Assembly: GCA_905236835.1 (NCBI GenBank)
Contig: CAJOQY010000240.1
Span: 1-10,646 of the forward strand
DNA length: 10,646 nt
Direction: 5' to 3'
Source: an uncultured Oscillibacter sp.
Lineage (GTDB): Bacteria > Bacillota > Clostridia > Oscillospirales > Oscillospiraceae
Below the pieces are notes generated by a model. That model had not been told where the DNA came from and made no database searches. It saw only the letters and a list, made by a program, of their open reading frames with translations. Positions 1-6,318 of the stretch are shown here, piece by piece (the stretch's first letter is position 1; every line of letters begins with the position of its first letter). A program made the position numbers and the translations under genes.

Positions 1-777
1 AAATTGATCACGATTCAGCGGTCGAAAGGTTACGCGACGCGTCCGACGTTTGGTGTAAAACAAATCGGGGATTTGATTGGATTTTGTAAAAATATCAAGC
101 CGGATGTGAAAGTCATGGTTGATAATTGTTACGGTGAGTTTGTGGAACGTGAGGAGCCGTCGGATTACGGCGCGGATATGACGGTCGGGAGTTTGATTAA
201 AAATCCGGGCGGCGGCTTGGCGCCGATTGGCGGTTATATCTGCGGCGCGCGTGAATGTGTAGAGCGGTGCGCGTATAGATTATCCGCGCCGGGATTGGGA
301 CAGGAAGTCGGGGCGAATCTGGGATTAATGCCCGCGTTTTATCAGGGATTGTTTTTAGCGCCTGTCGTGACAGCCGGGGCGTTGAAAGGCGCGATTTTCG
401 CCGCGAATTTGTATGAGGCTCTTGGATTTGATTGCGTTCCGGACGCGACGGAAGCGCGGCATGATATCATACAGGCCGTGATATTAAACAGCCGGGAGGC
501 GATGTCGGCTTTTTGTAAGGGCATACAGGCCGCCGCGCCGGTGGACAGTTACGTCACGCCGGAGCCGTGGGCGATGCCGGGTTATGACGCGGAAGTGATT
601 ATGGCGGCGGGCGCGTTTATACAAGGCAGTTCGATTGAATTATCGGCTGACGGTCCGATCCGTCCGCCCTATGCCGTCTATTTTCAGGGCGGCTTGACAT
701 GGTATCACGCGAAATTGGGAATATTATCCAGCCTGCAAAAGTTACTTGACGCCGGTCTTGTGAAACTGCCGGAATAA
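1..777 (+). CDS. Methionine gamma-lyase-like / aluminium resistance family PLP enzyme, 5'-truncated
   Basis: This is the C-terminal 258 codons of a fold-type I PLP-dependent protein of the YnbB / 'aluminium resistance' / methionine gamma-lyase-like family. The reading frame is open from base 1, so the start lies upstream; family members are about 420 residues, so roughly 160 are missing. The fragment shows the PLP-ring aspartate context VDNCYGEF (D at 121-123) and the motif SLIKNPGGGLAP, whose lysine (199-201) is the expected Schiff-base residue. The C-terminus (PPYAVYFQGGLTWYHAK) is also typical. Proteins of this family are annotated as C-S lyases acting on sulfur amino acids, but the physiological substrate is poorly established and the aluminium-resistance label is historical. 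The protein is expected to be cytosolic. The stop is TAA at 775-777. Codon use matches the neighbouring genes. Family assignment is confident; substrate is not. Confidence 0.9.
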   Translation, partial: KLITIQRSKGYATRPTFGVKQIGDLIGFCKNIKPDVKVMVDNCYGEFVEREEPSDYGADMTVGSLIKNPGGGLAPIGGYICGARECVERCAYRLSAPGLGQEVGANLGLMPAFYQGLFLAPVVTAGALKGAIFAANLYEALGFDCVPDATEARHDIIQAVILNSREAMSAFCKGIQAAAPVDSYVTPEPWAMPGYDAEVIMAAGAFIQGSSIELSADGPIRPPYAVYFQGGLTWYHAKLGILSSLQKLLDAGLVKLPE

Positions 778-786
778 GATTATAAA
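758..786 (+). promoter_or_regulatory. Possible housekeeping promoter before the GtrA-family gene
   Basis: TTGTGA (758-763), 17 bases, then TATAAA (781-786). The -35 box matches consensus at 4 of 6 positions and overlaps the end of the upstream gene. The spacer after 780 is nearly pure A/T, so a TATAAA is expected there by chance. If real, it could drive the GtrA-family gene and possibly dpaAB. Confidence 0.3.
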
Positions 787-833
787 ATATAATAAAATAT
801 AAAAATATAAAAATCATGGGGAGATAAAATTTT

Positions 834-1283
834 ATGGATAAACTAAAAAAAATTTTACTGGAACGCCGGGAGGAAATATCTTATTTGATTTTCGGCGTAT
901 TGACCACGGTGATTAATTATATTACATTTCTTATCCTGACTGTGATTTTAGGCGAAGAGCCTTTTACTGTCATGATTATTAATATCATCGCGTGGGTGGC
1001 CGCCGTCGCGTTCGCGTATGTCACGAATAAATTGTTTGTATTTGAGAGTAAAAGCTGGGAATTTGATATTTTAAAGCGCGAAGTTCCGGCGTTTCTGGGC
1101 GCGCGGATCGCGTCGTTTTTACTGGAAGAAGCCGGATTGTATATCGCCGCTTACTGGATGCGCATGGGGACTATCACAATTTTCGGCGTTGGCGGACTGT
1201 TAATCGCCAAAATATTCTTAAATATTCTGGTTGTGATTGTGAATTATTTCTTCAGCAAGTTTTTGATTTTTAAGAAAAAATAA
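834..1283 (+). CDS. GtrA-family integral membrane protein
   Basis: A 149-residue, strongly hydrophobic protein of the GtrA/DPMS family. Four membrane segments can be read: about residues 17-39, 46-70, 87-109 and 116-146. It has a basic N-terminus (MDKLKKIL) and a lysine-rich C-terminus. The motif FAYVTNKLFVF after the second segment and the closing NYFFSKFLIFKKK are characteristic of the family. GtrA proteins sit in the cytoplasmic membrane and are thought to help move polyprenyl-linked sugars across it for glycosylation of wall polymers. No glycosyltransferase is adjacent here, so the substrate cannot be inferred. The ATG at 834 follows GGGGAG (818-823) at a 10-base spacing, which supports this start. 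The gene is 63 bases before dpaA on the same strand and may be cotranscribed with it, although no role for GtrA in dipicolinate synthesis is known to me. Confidence 0.88.
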   Translation: MDKLKKILLERREEISYLIFGVLTTVINYITFLILTVILGEEPFTVMIINIIAWVAAVAFAYVTNKLFVFESKSWEFDILKREVPAFLGARIASFLLEEAGLYIAAYWMRMGTITIFGVGGLLIAKIFLNILVVIVNYFFSKFLIFKKK

Positions 1284-1332
1284 ATCATAATGCCGCGTTC
1301 ACATCCCGCCGCGATTCGCCATATCATGGAAC

Positions 1333-1338
1333 GGGAGG
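1333..1338 (+). promoter_or_regulatory. Shine-Dalgarno that fixes the dpaA start
   Basis: GGGAGG ends 8 bases before the ATG at 1347. The in-frame ATGs at 1290 and 1326 have no comparable site, and the shorter protein agrees with the usual length of the family. Confidence 0.8.
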
Positions 1339-1346
1339 CGGATAAT

Positions 1347-2237
1347 ATGCGGAATATTTCTGACGCGGCTGACAAAAAGCGAATATCTTTCGGCGTCATG
1401 GGCGGCGACAGGCGGTATGAATATCTCACGCGGCTGTTGAAACAGGACGGACATACCGCGTATGGCTACGGCTGGCCGGATTCGGAATTATCAGTTGATC
1501 CGGTTCTGAACGCGGATATTATTTTATTGCCCGCGCCGTTGACGCGCGACGGAAAAAATATCAATTTATCCGGGATATTTTTATCTCTTGATGATATATT
1601 TGATAAAATATCCGCCCGCGCGCGGACGCCTGAAATCATACTGGCGGGACAGATACCGGAAAAATATCTCACAATCGCGCAAGAAAAAGGATTGATAATA
1701 CAAGATATTTTAAAGCGGGAATCCATGGCGGTTGCCAACGCCTCCGCCACGGCGGACGCGGCGATCTCTCTGACGATACAATCAATGGAAATGGATTTAT
1801 CCGGGAAACGCTGTCTGATTCTCGGTTTTGGCCGAATCGGAAAATTATTGGCGTATAAATTACGCGGCGTCGGCGCGGGCGTGAGTATCGCGGCGCGTAA
1901 AAGCGAGGACCGGGCATGGATCCGCGCCTATGGTCTTCACGCGCTGGATATATTGAATTCTGACGAAATGGCGTGTGAAATCCCGTCTTTTGATATAATT
2001 TATAATACCATTCCCGCGCCGGTTTTGGATCAATCATTATTCGCGCGGATTCAGCCGTCATGCGTATGGATCGAACTGGCGTCCCGTCCGGGGATTCCGG
2101 CGGATATAAAATCCATCCAATCCGCTCCGCGTATTATTCAGGCCGCCGGACTGCCGGGACGGATTGTCCCATGGACAGCGGCGGAAATCCTCCGGGATAT
2201 AATCTATGAAATCCTGAGGGAAGGTGGCGCTTTGTGA
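1347..2237 (+). CDS. dpaA: Dipicolinate synthase subunit A
   Basis: A 296-residue protein, the catalytic dehydrogenase-like subunit of dipicolinate synthase (DpaA, formerly SpoVFA; about 297 residues in Bacillus subtilis). With DpaB it converts 4-hydroxy-tetrahydrodipicolinate, the lysine-pathway intermediate, to dipicolinic acid in the mother cell; the product is loaded into the spore core. The N-terminal domain carries the family's GGDRRYEYL segment (residues 19-27). After the NASATADAA stretch comes a Rossmann fold with nucleotide-binding motif GFGRIG at residues 160-165 (GKRCLILGFGRIGK). The C-terminal part includes ELASRPGI and the family-typical AAGLPGRIVPWTAAEI. The open frame extends upstream to 1290, but the ATG at 1347 has the good ribosome binding site and gives the expected length. 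The stop overlaps the dpaB start. In Bacillus this operon is SigK-dependent; I could not find a convincing SigK promoter directly upstream. Confidence 0.95.
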   Translation: MRNISDAADKKRISFGVMGGDRRYEYLTRLLKQDGHTAYGYGWPDSELSVDPVLNADIILLPAPLTRDGKNINLSGIFLSLDDIFDKISARARTPEIILAGQIPEKYLTIAQEKGLIIQDILKRESMAVANASATADAAISLTIQSMEMDLSGKRCLILGFGRIGKLLAYKLRGVGAGVSIAARKSEDRAWIRAYGLHALDILNSDEMACEIPSFDIIYNTIPAPVLDQSLFARIQPSCVWIELASRPGIPADIKSIQSAPRIIQAAGLPGRIVPWTAAEILRDIIYEILREGGAL

Positions 2238-2821
2238 ACGCGCATAGGAGACAGGAACGCGTGGGCTTTGCCATGTGCGGTTCATTCTGTACGCATGAGG
2301 CGGTTTTAAACGCCCTGCGGAATCTGGCGGAAATCTATGAAAATATTATCCCGATTGTATCTGATATTTCGTCAATCAGCGATACCCGTTTTGGCACGGC
2401 GGATATATTATTAAAAAATCTAAAAGAAATCACGGGAAATGACGCGATTAAAAATATGATAGAAGCGGAGCCAATCGGGCCGAAAAAATTATTGGATATT
2501 TTAGTCATCGCCCCCGCGACGGGAAACACGATAGCGAAACTGGCGGGCGGCATTACGGATTCCAGCGTGACCATGGCGGCCAAGGCGCATTTGCGCAATA
2601 ACCGCCCTGTCGTGCTTGCCGTGTCATCCAATGACGGACTCGCGGCGGGCGCGAAAAACATCGGGGAATTGCTGGTCCGAAAAAATTATTATTTCGTCCC
2701 GTTCGGACAGGATGATCCGATCCGGAAACCGGCGTCGCTCGTCGCCGATTTCAGCCGTATCGCCGACACGATAGACGCGGCGTTGAATCATCAGCAAATC
2801 CAGCCCGTTCTGACCGCGTGA
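2234..2821 (+). CDS. dpaB: Dipicolinate synthase subunit B
   Basis: A 195-residue flavoprotein-like protein (family of DpaB/SpoVFB, about 200 residues in B. subtilis). It partners DpaA in making dipicolinic acid for spore dormancy and heat resistance. Recognisable segments are GFAMCGSFCTHEA (11-23), the EAEPIGPKKLLDILVIAPATGNT stretch (77-99) with its flavoprotein-type PATGNT loop, TDSSVTMAAKAHLRNNRPVVLA (108-129) and NYYFVPFGQDDP (151-162). The start is GTG at 2234, which overlaps the dpaA stop (GTGA). It is preceded by AAGGTGG at 2221-2227, and the N-terminus aligns with the known family start, so translational coupling is likely. The C-terminal QIQPVLTA also fits the family. The gene is followed at once by a strong terminator. 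Unlike the Bacillus operon, no asd-dapG-dapA follows on this strand; an aspartate kinase gene faces it instead. Confidence 0.95.
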   Translation: MNAHRRQERVGFAMCGSFCTHEAVLNALRNLAEIYENIIPIVSDISSISDTRFGTADILLKNLKEITGNDAIKNMIEAEPIGPKKLLDILVIAPATGNTIAKLAGGITDSSVTMAAKAHLRNNRPVVLAVSSNDGLAAGAKNIGELLVRKNYYFVPFGQDDPIRKPASLVADFSRIADTIDAALNHQQIQPVLTA

Positions 2822-2846
2822 TTTTTTATATTTTATAAATTTAATT

Positions 2847-2893
2847 AAAAATCCCTGTTTCCGCGTAAAATCTCACGGAAACAGGGGATTTTT
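2847..2893. terminator. Bidirectional intrinsic terminator between dpaB and lysC
   Basis: The arms are AAAAATCCCTGTTTCCG (2847-2863) and CGGAAACAGGGGATTTTT (2876-2893). They are complementary over 17 pairs with one bulged G and a 12-base loop. The A run on the left and T run on the right give a T tract on either strand. It therefore suits both convergent genes. Confidence 0.9.
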
Positions 2894-2924
2894 ATTATTT
2901 TATTTATATATTATATATTATATA

Positions 2925-4136
2925 TTAAATCTCGTCGAAAAATTTCGCGTGAATGGCTTTCACCGCCCGGTTGACATCCTCTTCGTCCAATAAGACCGAA
3001 ACGCGGATTTCGGATGTATTAATCATCTGGATATTAATCCCGGCTTCGTATAACGCCTCGAACATTTTCGCCGCCACGCCGCTGTTGCTCATCAGTCCCG
3101 CGCCGACAATGGATACTTTGCCGATACGTTCATCGGATTCCAGATGGTCAAATTTTAACGCGTCCTTGTGGGAATTTAATATATCCTCCACCTCGCGCAG
3201 ATCTTTTTTATGAATCGTGAATGTAATATCCTTCGTATCCTCCCGGCCTATGGACTGTAAAATCACGTCCACGTTGATATTATGGCGGCTCATGAGATCA
3301 AAGACCTGAAACGCCACGCCCGGATTATGCCGTAATCCCACCACGGCTACGCGCGCGATACTGGTATCTTTGGCGACGCCGGCAATATTTGTCTTTTCCA
3401 CTTTGGCGACCTCCTTGACTTTTGTACCCGGTTTCCGTTCCAGACTGGATAAAACTTCTAAATTTACTTTAAATTTTTTCGCCAGTTCCACACTGCGATT
3501 ATGCAATACCTGCGCGCCCTGAGAGGCTAATTCCAGCATTTCGTCATATGTGATTTCTTTCAATTTCCGCGCGTTGGGTACGATCCGGGGATCCGTCGTA
3601 TAAACGCCGTCCACGTCCGTGAAAATCTGACACAGATCCGCGCCGAAGGCCGCCGCCAGCGCCACCGCGCTTGTATCAGATCCGCCGCGGCCAAGCGTTG
3701 TTATATCATTGCGCCGATCCACGCCCTGAAAGCCCGTGACAATCACAATCCGGTGGGAATCCAGCTCCATGCGGATACGGTCGGGGTCAATCTGCTGAAT
3801 GCGGGCATCGGAGTGTTGCGGGGTCGAGTGAATCCCGACTTGCCATGCCGTCAGCGACACGCACGGCAAGCCCATCGCTTCCAGCGCCATCGCGCACAAC
3901 GCCACGGAAATCTGTTCGCCCGTGGCAAGCAGCATATCCATTTCACGCCGGGACGCGTTTAAATTAATTTCCTCCGCTTTGGCGATCAAATCATCCGTCG
4001 TGTCGCCTTGGGCCGATAATACCACGATGATATTATGCCCCTGCAAATACGTTTCCGCGATAATCCGCGCGACGTTTTTGATCCTTTCGGCGTCCCGGAC
4101 GGAACTGCCGCCAAATTTCTGCACAATCAAACTCAT
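2925..4136 (-). CDS. lysC: Aspartate kinase (two C-terminal ACT domains)
   Basis: A 403-residue aspartokinase that phosphorylates L-aspartate with ATP, the first committed step towards lysine, threonine, methionine and, through the diaminopimelate branch, dipicolinate. The N-terminal kinase domain begins with the signature VQKFGGSS (5-12). It continues with GFQG (135-138), TLGRGGSDTSA (147-157) and TDVDGVYTTDPR (173-184). Two ACT domains follow, about 262-325 and 340-400, including the effector-site motif NTSEIRVS (373-380). This layout is typical of feedback-inhibited, lysine and/or threonine-sensitive class II enzymes; which effector applies cannot be read here. The frame is open to 4181, but the ATG at 4134-4136 gives the canonical MSLIVQKFGG start and has GAAGGA (4147-4152) 10 bases upstream. 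No lysine riboswitch is apparent in the 176-base leader region. It lies downstream of hom on the same strand and converges on dpaB. Confidence 0.95.
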   Translation of the reverse strand: MSLIVQKFGGSSVRDAERIKNVARIIAETYLQGHNIIVVLSAQGDTTDDLIAKAEEINLNASRREMDMLLATGEQISVALCAMALEAMGLPCVSLTAWQVGIHSTPQHSDARIQQIDPDRIRMELDSHRIVIVTGFQGVDRRNDITTLGRGGSDTSAVALAAAFGADLCQIFTDVDGVYTTDPRIVPNARKLKEITYDEMLELASQGAQVLHNRSVELAKKFKVNLEVLSSLERKPGTKVKEVAKVEKTNIAGVAKDTSIARVAVVGLRHNPGVAFQVFDLMSRHNINVDVILQSIGREDTKDITFTIHKKDLREVEDILNSHKDALKFDHLESDERIGKVSIVGAGLMSNSGVAAKMFEALYEAGINIQMINTSEIRVSVLLDEEDVNRAVKAIHAKFFDEI

Positions 4137-4212
4137 AAAGACACATTCCTTCTTTTTTTGCGCGTTTTCCACGCGATTCACCCGCGATATAATGATATAT
4201 TTTATATATTAT

Positions 4213-4241
4213 ATTATATATCACACACGGGTCTCTGTCTT
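4213..4241 (-). promoter_or_regulatory. Candidate promoter for lysC
   Basis: On the minus strand, AAGACA (4241-4236), 17 bases, then TATAAT (4218-4213). The -10 box is perfect; the -35 box matches at 4 of 6. The -10 lies in an A/T-only run where similar boxes occur by chance, so the -35 and the spacing carry the weight. The predicted leader would be about 70 bases. Confidence 0.45.
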
Positions 4242-4261
4242 ATCTTACGCGATAATATTAT

Positions 4262-4276
4262 AATCCGGACCGGATT
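4262..4276. repeat. 15-base odd palindrome downstream of hom
   Basis: AATCCGG-A-CCGGATT, with perfect 7-base arms around one central base. It lies between the hom stop and the lysC promoter candidate. On the plus strand it is followed by T-rich DNA, but the relevant transcript (minus) meets only an interrupted TTATAATATTAT tract. It is therefore a weak terminator candidate at best and could be a protein-binding site. Confidence 0.5.
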
Positions 4277-4277
4277 T

Positions 4278-4305
4278 ATTTTTATATAATTATTTTTATA
4301 TAATT
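4278..4305. repeat. Perfect 14-base tandem duplication, A/T only
   Basis: The unit ATTTTTATATAATT occurs at 4278-4291 and again at 4292-4305, immediately after the hom stop codon. It looks like a slippage product in low-complexity spacer DNA. Confidence 0.7.
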
Positions 4306-4312
4306 ATAATAT

Positions 4313-5518
4313 TCAGGACAACACCCGCAGACAGGATAATATATTTAAATTCGCCGAGCGCTTGCGGGCGTCCAGCCCCGTGACGGGTTCCGTCAGAAAG
4401 GCCGTTTCGCCGTCCTCGCTTAACACTTCCACCTGTCCGAACGCCATCGCCGCGTCGGTCAGGCTGCCCTCAATCCGGAAATAATGCCGACAGCGTAATT
4501 TTAACGGATTCTCAAATCCGGACGTATCCGGCGACCAGCTTAATACGCTCTCCCGCGTGGACAGGCATTCCATCGCGTCCGCCACGCACGCCGACGCCGT
4601 GGGCATTTCGCCCGCGCCCCGGCCATAAAACATCACGTCGCCGACCGCGTTTCCGCGAATCACAATCGCGTTGAACACGTCCTCCACGTTGGCGATTGGC
4701 ATTGTCTCCGGGATCAAATGCGGCGCGACATAAGCGGTCCGGCTTCCGGCTTCAAAGCCGTTTTCGGGGCCTAATCTCAAGGTCCGGCCAAGTAATTTGA
4801 TTCTATAACCGGCGCGGTTGGCGATTTTCACATCGCGCAGGGATAATTTTGAAATGCCTTCCATGGGAACGGCTTCCGGGTCAATCTGATGTCCGAACGC
4901 CAGATCGCCCAATACGCAGATTTTACGACCGGCGTCAATGCCCTCCACATCCGCCGTCGGATCGGCTTCCGCGTAACCGCGTCTTTGGGCTTCTCTCAAA
5001 GCGTCTGAGAAAAACGCGCCTGTGCGGACCATGCGGGTTAAAATATAATTCGTCGTGCCGTTTAATATCCCGTATATCTCATCAATTCGATTGGCCGACA
5101 GGCATTCTCTTAACGGATGCAGAATGGGAATCCCGCCGCCGACGCTCGCCTCGAATAAATATTTCACGTTTTTTTCGCGCGCTAATTCTAATAATTCAAA
5201 TCCGCGCTCGGCGATCAACTGCTTATTCGCCGTCACGACGTGCTTTCCGGCTTCCAGACAGCGTTTTGTGTAATCATACGCCGCGTCTACCCCGCCGATG
5301 GTCTCTATCACAACCCGGATCGCGGGGTCATTTTGAATTTCCTCAAAATGATCCGTGCATAAATGCCGGTACGGGCCGTCCCGGAAGCGGCGCACTAAAA
5401 TCGCTTTTACCCGCAGCGGCTCCCCAAGTTTGCGCGTAATCACGCCCGCGTTTTCCGATATTACTTTTACGACGCCCGTTCCCACGGTGCCAAGTCCCAT
5501 AACCGCGATTTCCGCCAT
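4313..5518 (-). CDS. hom: Homoserine dehydrogenase
   Basis: A 401-residue NAD(P)-dependent homoserine dehydrogenase. It reduces aspartate semialdehyde to homoserine, the branch point to threonine and methionine. The Rossmann motif is GLGTVG (8-13), followed by TANK (96-99). The catalytic domain carries EASVGGGIP (123-131), NGTTNYIL (153-160) and GYAEADPTADVEGIDAGRK (181-199), whose lysine is the catalytic residue of the family. GRGAGEMPTASA (299-310) is also diagnostic. The last ~57 residues sit where an ACT domain is usual, but the common PGVLA-type motif is absent and the protein is about 30 residues shorter than many relatives. The ATG at 5516-5518 was chosen because GGGGAGG (5530-5524) lies 5 bases upstream; the longer frame from a GTG at 5542 would put that site inside the gene. 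It follows the ACT-domain gene by 47 bases and is probably cotranscribed with it. Confidence 0.95.
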   Translation of the reverse strand: MAEIAVMGLGTVGTGVVKVISENAGVITRKLGEPLRVKAILVRRFRDGPYRHLCTDHFEEIQNDPAIRVVIETIGGVDAAYDYTKRCLEAGKHVVTANKQLIAERGFELLELAREKNVKYLFEASVGGGIPILHPLRECLSANRIDEIYGILNGTTNYILTRMVRTGAFFSDALREAQRRGYAEADPTADVEGIDAGRKICVLGDLAFGHQIDPEAVPMEGISKLSLRDVKIANRAGYRIKLLGRTLRLGPENGFEAGSRTAYVAPHLIPETMPIANVEDVFNAIVIRGNAVGDVMFYGRGAGEMPTASACVADAMECLSTRESVLSWSPDTSGFENPLKLRCRHYFRIEGSLTDAAMAFGQVEVLSEDGETAFLTEPVTGLDARKRSANLNILSCLRVLS

Positions 5519-5523
5519 AGTTG

Positions 5524-5530
5524 CCTCCCC
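5524..5530 (-). promoter_or_regulatory. Strong Shine-Dalgarno that fixes the hom start
   Basis: GGGGAGG on the minus strand, 5 bases before the ATG at 5518. It excludes the in-frame GTG at 5542 as the likely start. Confidence 0.8.
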
Positions 5531-5531
5531 G

Positions 5532-5546
5532 ACGCGTGACACGCGT
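5532..5546. repeat. 15-base odd palindrome just upstream of the hom ribosome binding site
   Basis: On the plus strand ACGCGTG-A-CACGCGT, with perfect 7-base arms around a single base. As RNA it could fold as ACGCG/CGCGT around a 5-base loop, ending one base before the hom Shine-Dalgarno sequence. It could be an operator, a small hairpin affecting hom translation, or an RNA processing site. The sequence alone does not decide. Confidence 0.55.
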
Positions 5547-5565
5547 TTTTTGATGATATTTCATA

Positions 5566-6015
5566 TTATCCCGCCAGCATCTCGAATTTAATCACGTTTT
5601 CGAGTCCCGACACTTCCGACAAAAACTGTTCAATCGGCTCTGACATATCAGATATTTCCGCTGAAATCGTGACCGCCGCGCAGCCGTTTGTGGGAATGCT
5701 CTGGTTAATCGTCAGAATATTCGCGCCTGACGCCGCGAATACCGCCAGCACACGCGACAACACGCCCGAAACGTCTTTTAATATCGCCTGAAATGTAATA
5801 ATTCTCTCGGCCTTCATGTCATAAAACGGCCTCACGGCGTCCCGGTATTTATAAAACGCGCTCCGGCTGATCCCCGCCATACGCGCGGCCTGTCCCACGG
5901 TCCGCGCCTCATGCGTTTCCAGCATTCTCCGCGCCTCCGCCACGCGGCGGAATACATCCGGCAAAACGTCGGCTGATATGATATAATAATTTACCGGTCT
6001 TCCCAAATCATCCAC
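5566..6015 (-). CDS. UPF0735 ACT-domain protein (PheB-like)
   Basis: A protein of up to 149 residues in the UPF0735 / PheB family, which occurs beside homoserine dehydrogenase genes in Bacillota. It opens with YYIISADVLPDVF. Next comes a helix-turn-helix-like segment (about 38-60, VGQAARMAGISRSAFYKYRDAV), then an ACT domain from about residue 71 to the end (ERIITFQAILKDVSGVLSRVLAVFAASGANI...). ACT domains bind amino acids, so a small amino-acid-responsive regulator is the natural guess, but its role is not established. The start is uncertain. GTG at 6015-6013 gives the longest frame, with no good ribosome binding site before it. TTG at 6006-6004 has GGGGTGG (6018-6012) 5 bases upstream and gives an N-terminus closer in length to relatives. 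The gene is the first of a likely pheB-like/hom unit behind the promoter at 6095-6123. Confidence 0.85.
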   Translation of the reverse strand: MDDLGRPVNYYIISADVLPDVFRRVAEARRMLETHEARTVGQAARMAGISRSAFYKYRDAVRPFYDMKAERIITFQAILKDVSGVLSRVLAVFAASGANILTINQSIPTNGCAAVTISAEISDMSEPIEQFLSEVSGLENVIKFEMLAG

Positions 6016-6094
6016 CCCGTTTCTGTCTGTTTATATAATTTCGGCGTTTCGTCCGTCCGGCGCGGGCATTTGTCTTTTTGCATTCCGGTTCAAC

Positions 6095-6123
6095 AGGATA
6101 GCACATTTTTCGCTTTTACACAA
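6095..6123 (-). promoter_or_regulatory. Promoter for the ACT-domain/hom unit
   Basis: On the minus strand, TTGTGT (6123-6118), exactly 17 bases, then TATCCT (6100-6095). An extended -10 TGC lies directly before TATCCT. Unlike other spacers, this region is not pure A/T, so the match is more meaningful. It predicts a leader of about 75 bases. Confidence 0.6.
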
Positions 6124-6127
6124 GGGA

Positions 6128-6152
6128 TTCCGATAAATTTTTTTTGTCGGAA
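6128..6152. repeat. Inverted repeat beside the divergent promoter
   Basis: TTCCGATAAA (6128-6137) and TTTGTCGGAA (6143-6152) form a 10-pair stem with one T-G wobble around five T residues. It lies 4 bases upstream of the -35 box of the minus-strand promoter, a usual place for a regulator-binding site. It lacks a following T run, so it is not a good terminator. Confidence 0.5.
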
Positions 6153-6318
6153 ACAGGGAAATTCCGCGCCGTTTCGCCTTGCGCCGTGGGCAGTTCGCCG
6201 GAAATCAAAAAATTAATATTCAAAACCAGTCTTGAAATTAATTTTAAAATCAAAGCTATATAAGCGCCCGTGATTTCATCGGAATTGAAATCCTGTCCGA
6301 ATGCGACAAAATTTCCCA

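Noticed and set aside
1301..1328. SigK-like promoter before dpaA: AC (1301-1302), 17 bases, CATATCATG
   Set aside because: The -10 misses the final A of CATANNNTA, and a start about 6 bases downstream would begin transcription inside the Shine-Dalgarno at 1333-1338.
1290..1346. N-terminal extension of dpaA to an ATG at 1290
   Set aside because: There is no ribosome binding site, and the extra 19 residues are absent from the usual 297-residue family; the ATG at 1347 has GGGAGG at 8 bases.
4190..4312. TATA-rich spacer runs as a replication origin or DNA-unwinding element
   Set aside because: Similar runs flank most genes here, and no DnaA-box (TTATCCACA-like) sequence was seen nearby.
4849..5439. 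196-codon plus-strand reading frame opposite hom
   Set aside because: It is a shadow of the hom gene produced by NCG codon bias; the product is arginine- and proline-rich with no recognisable domain.
6232..6262. TTGAAA-N19-TATATA as a housekeeping promoter for sigG
   Set aside because: The spacer is two bases too long, the -10 is imperfect and a vegetative promoter is not expected for sigG.
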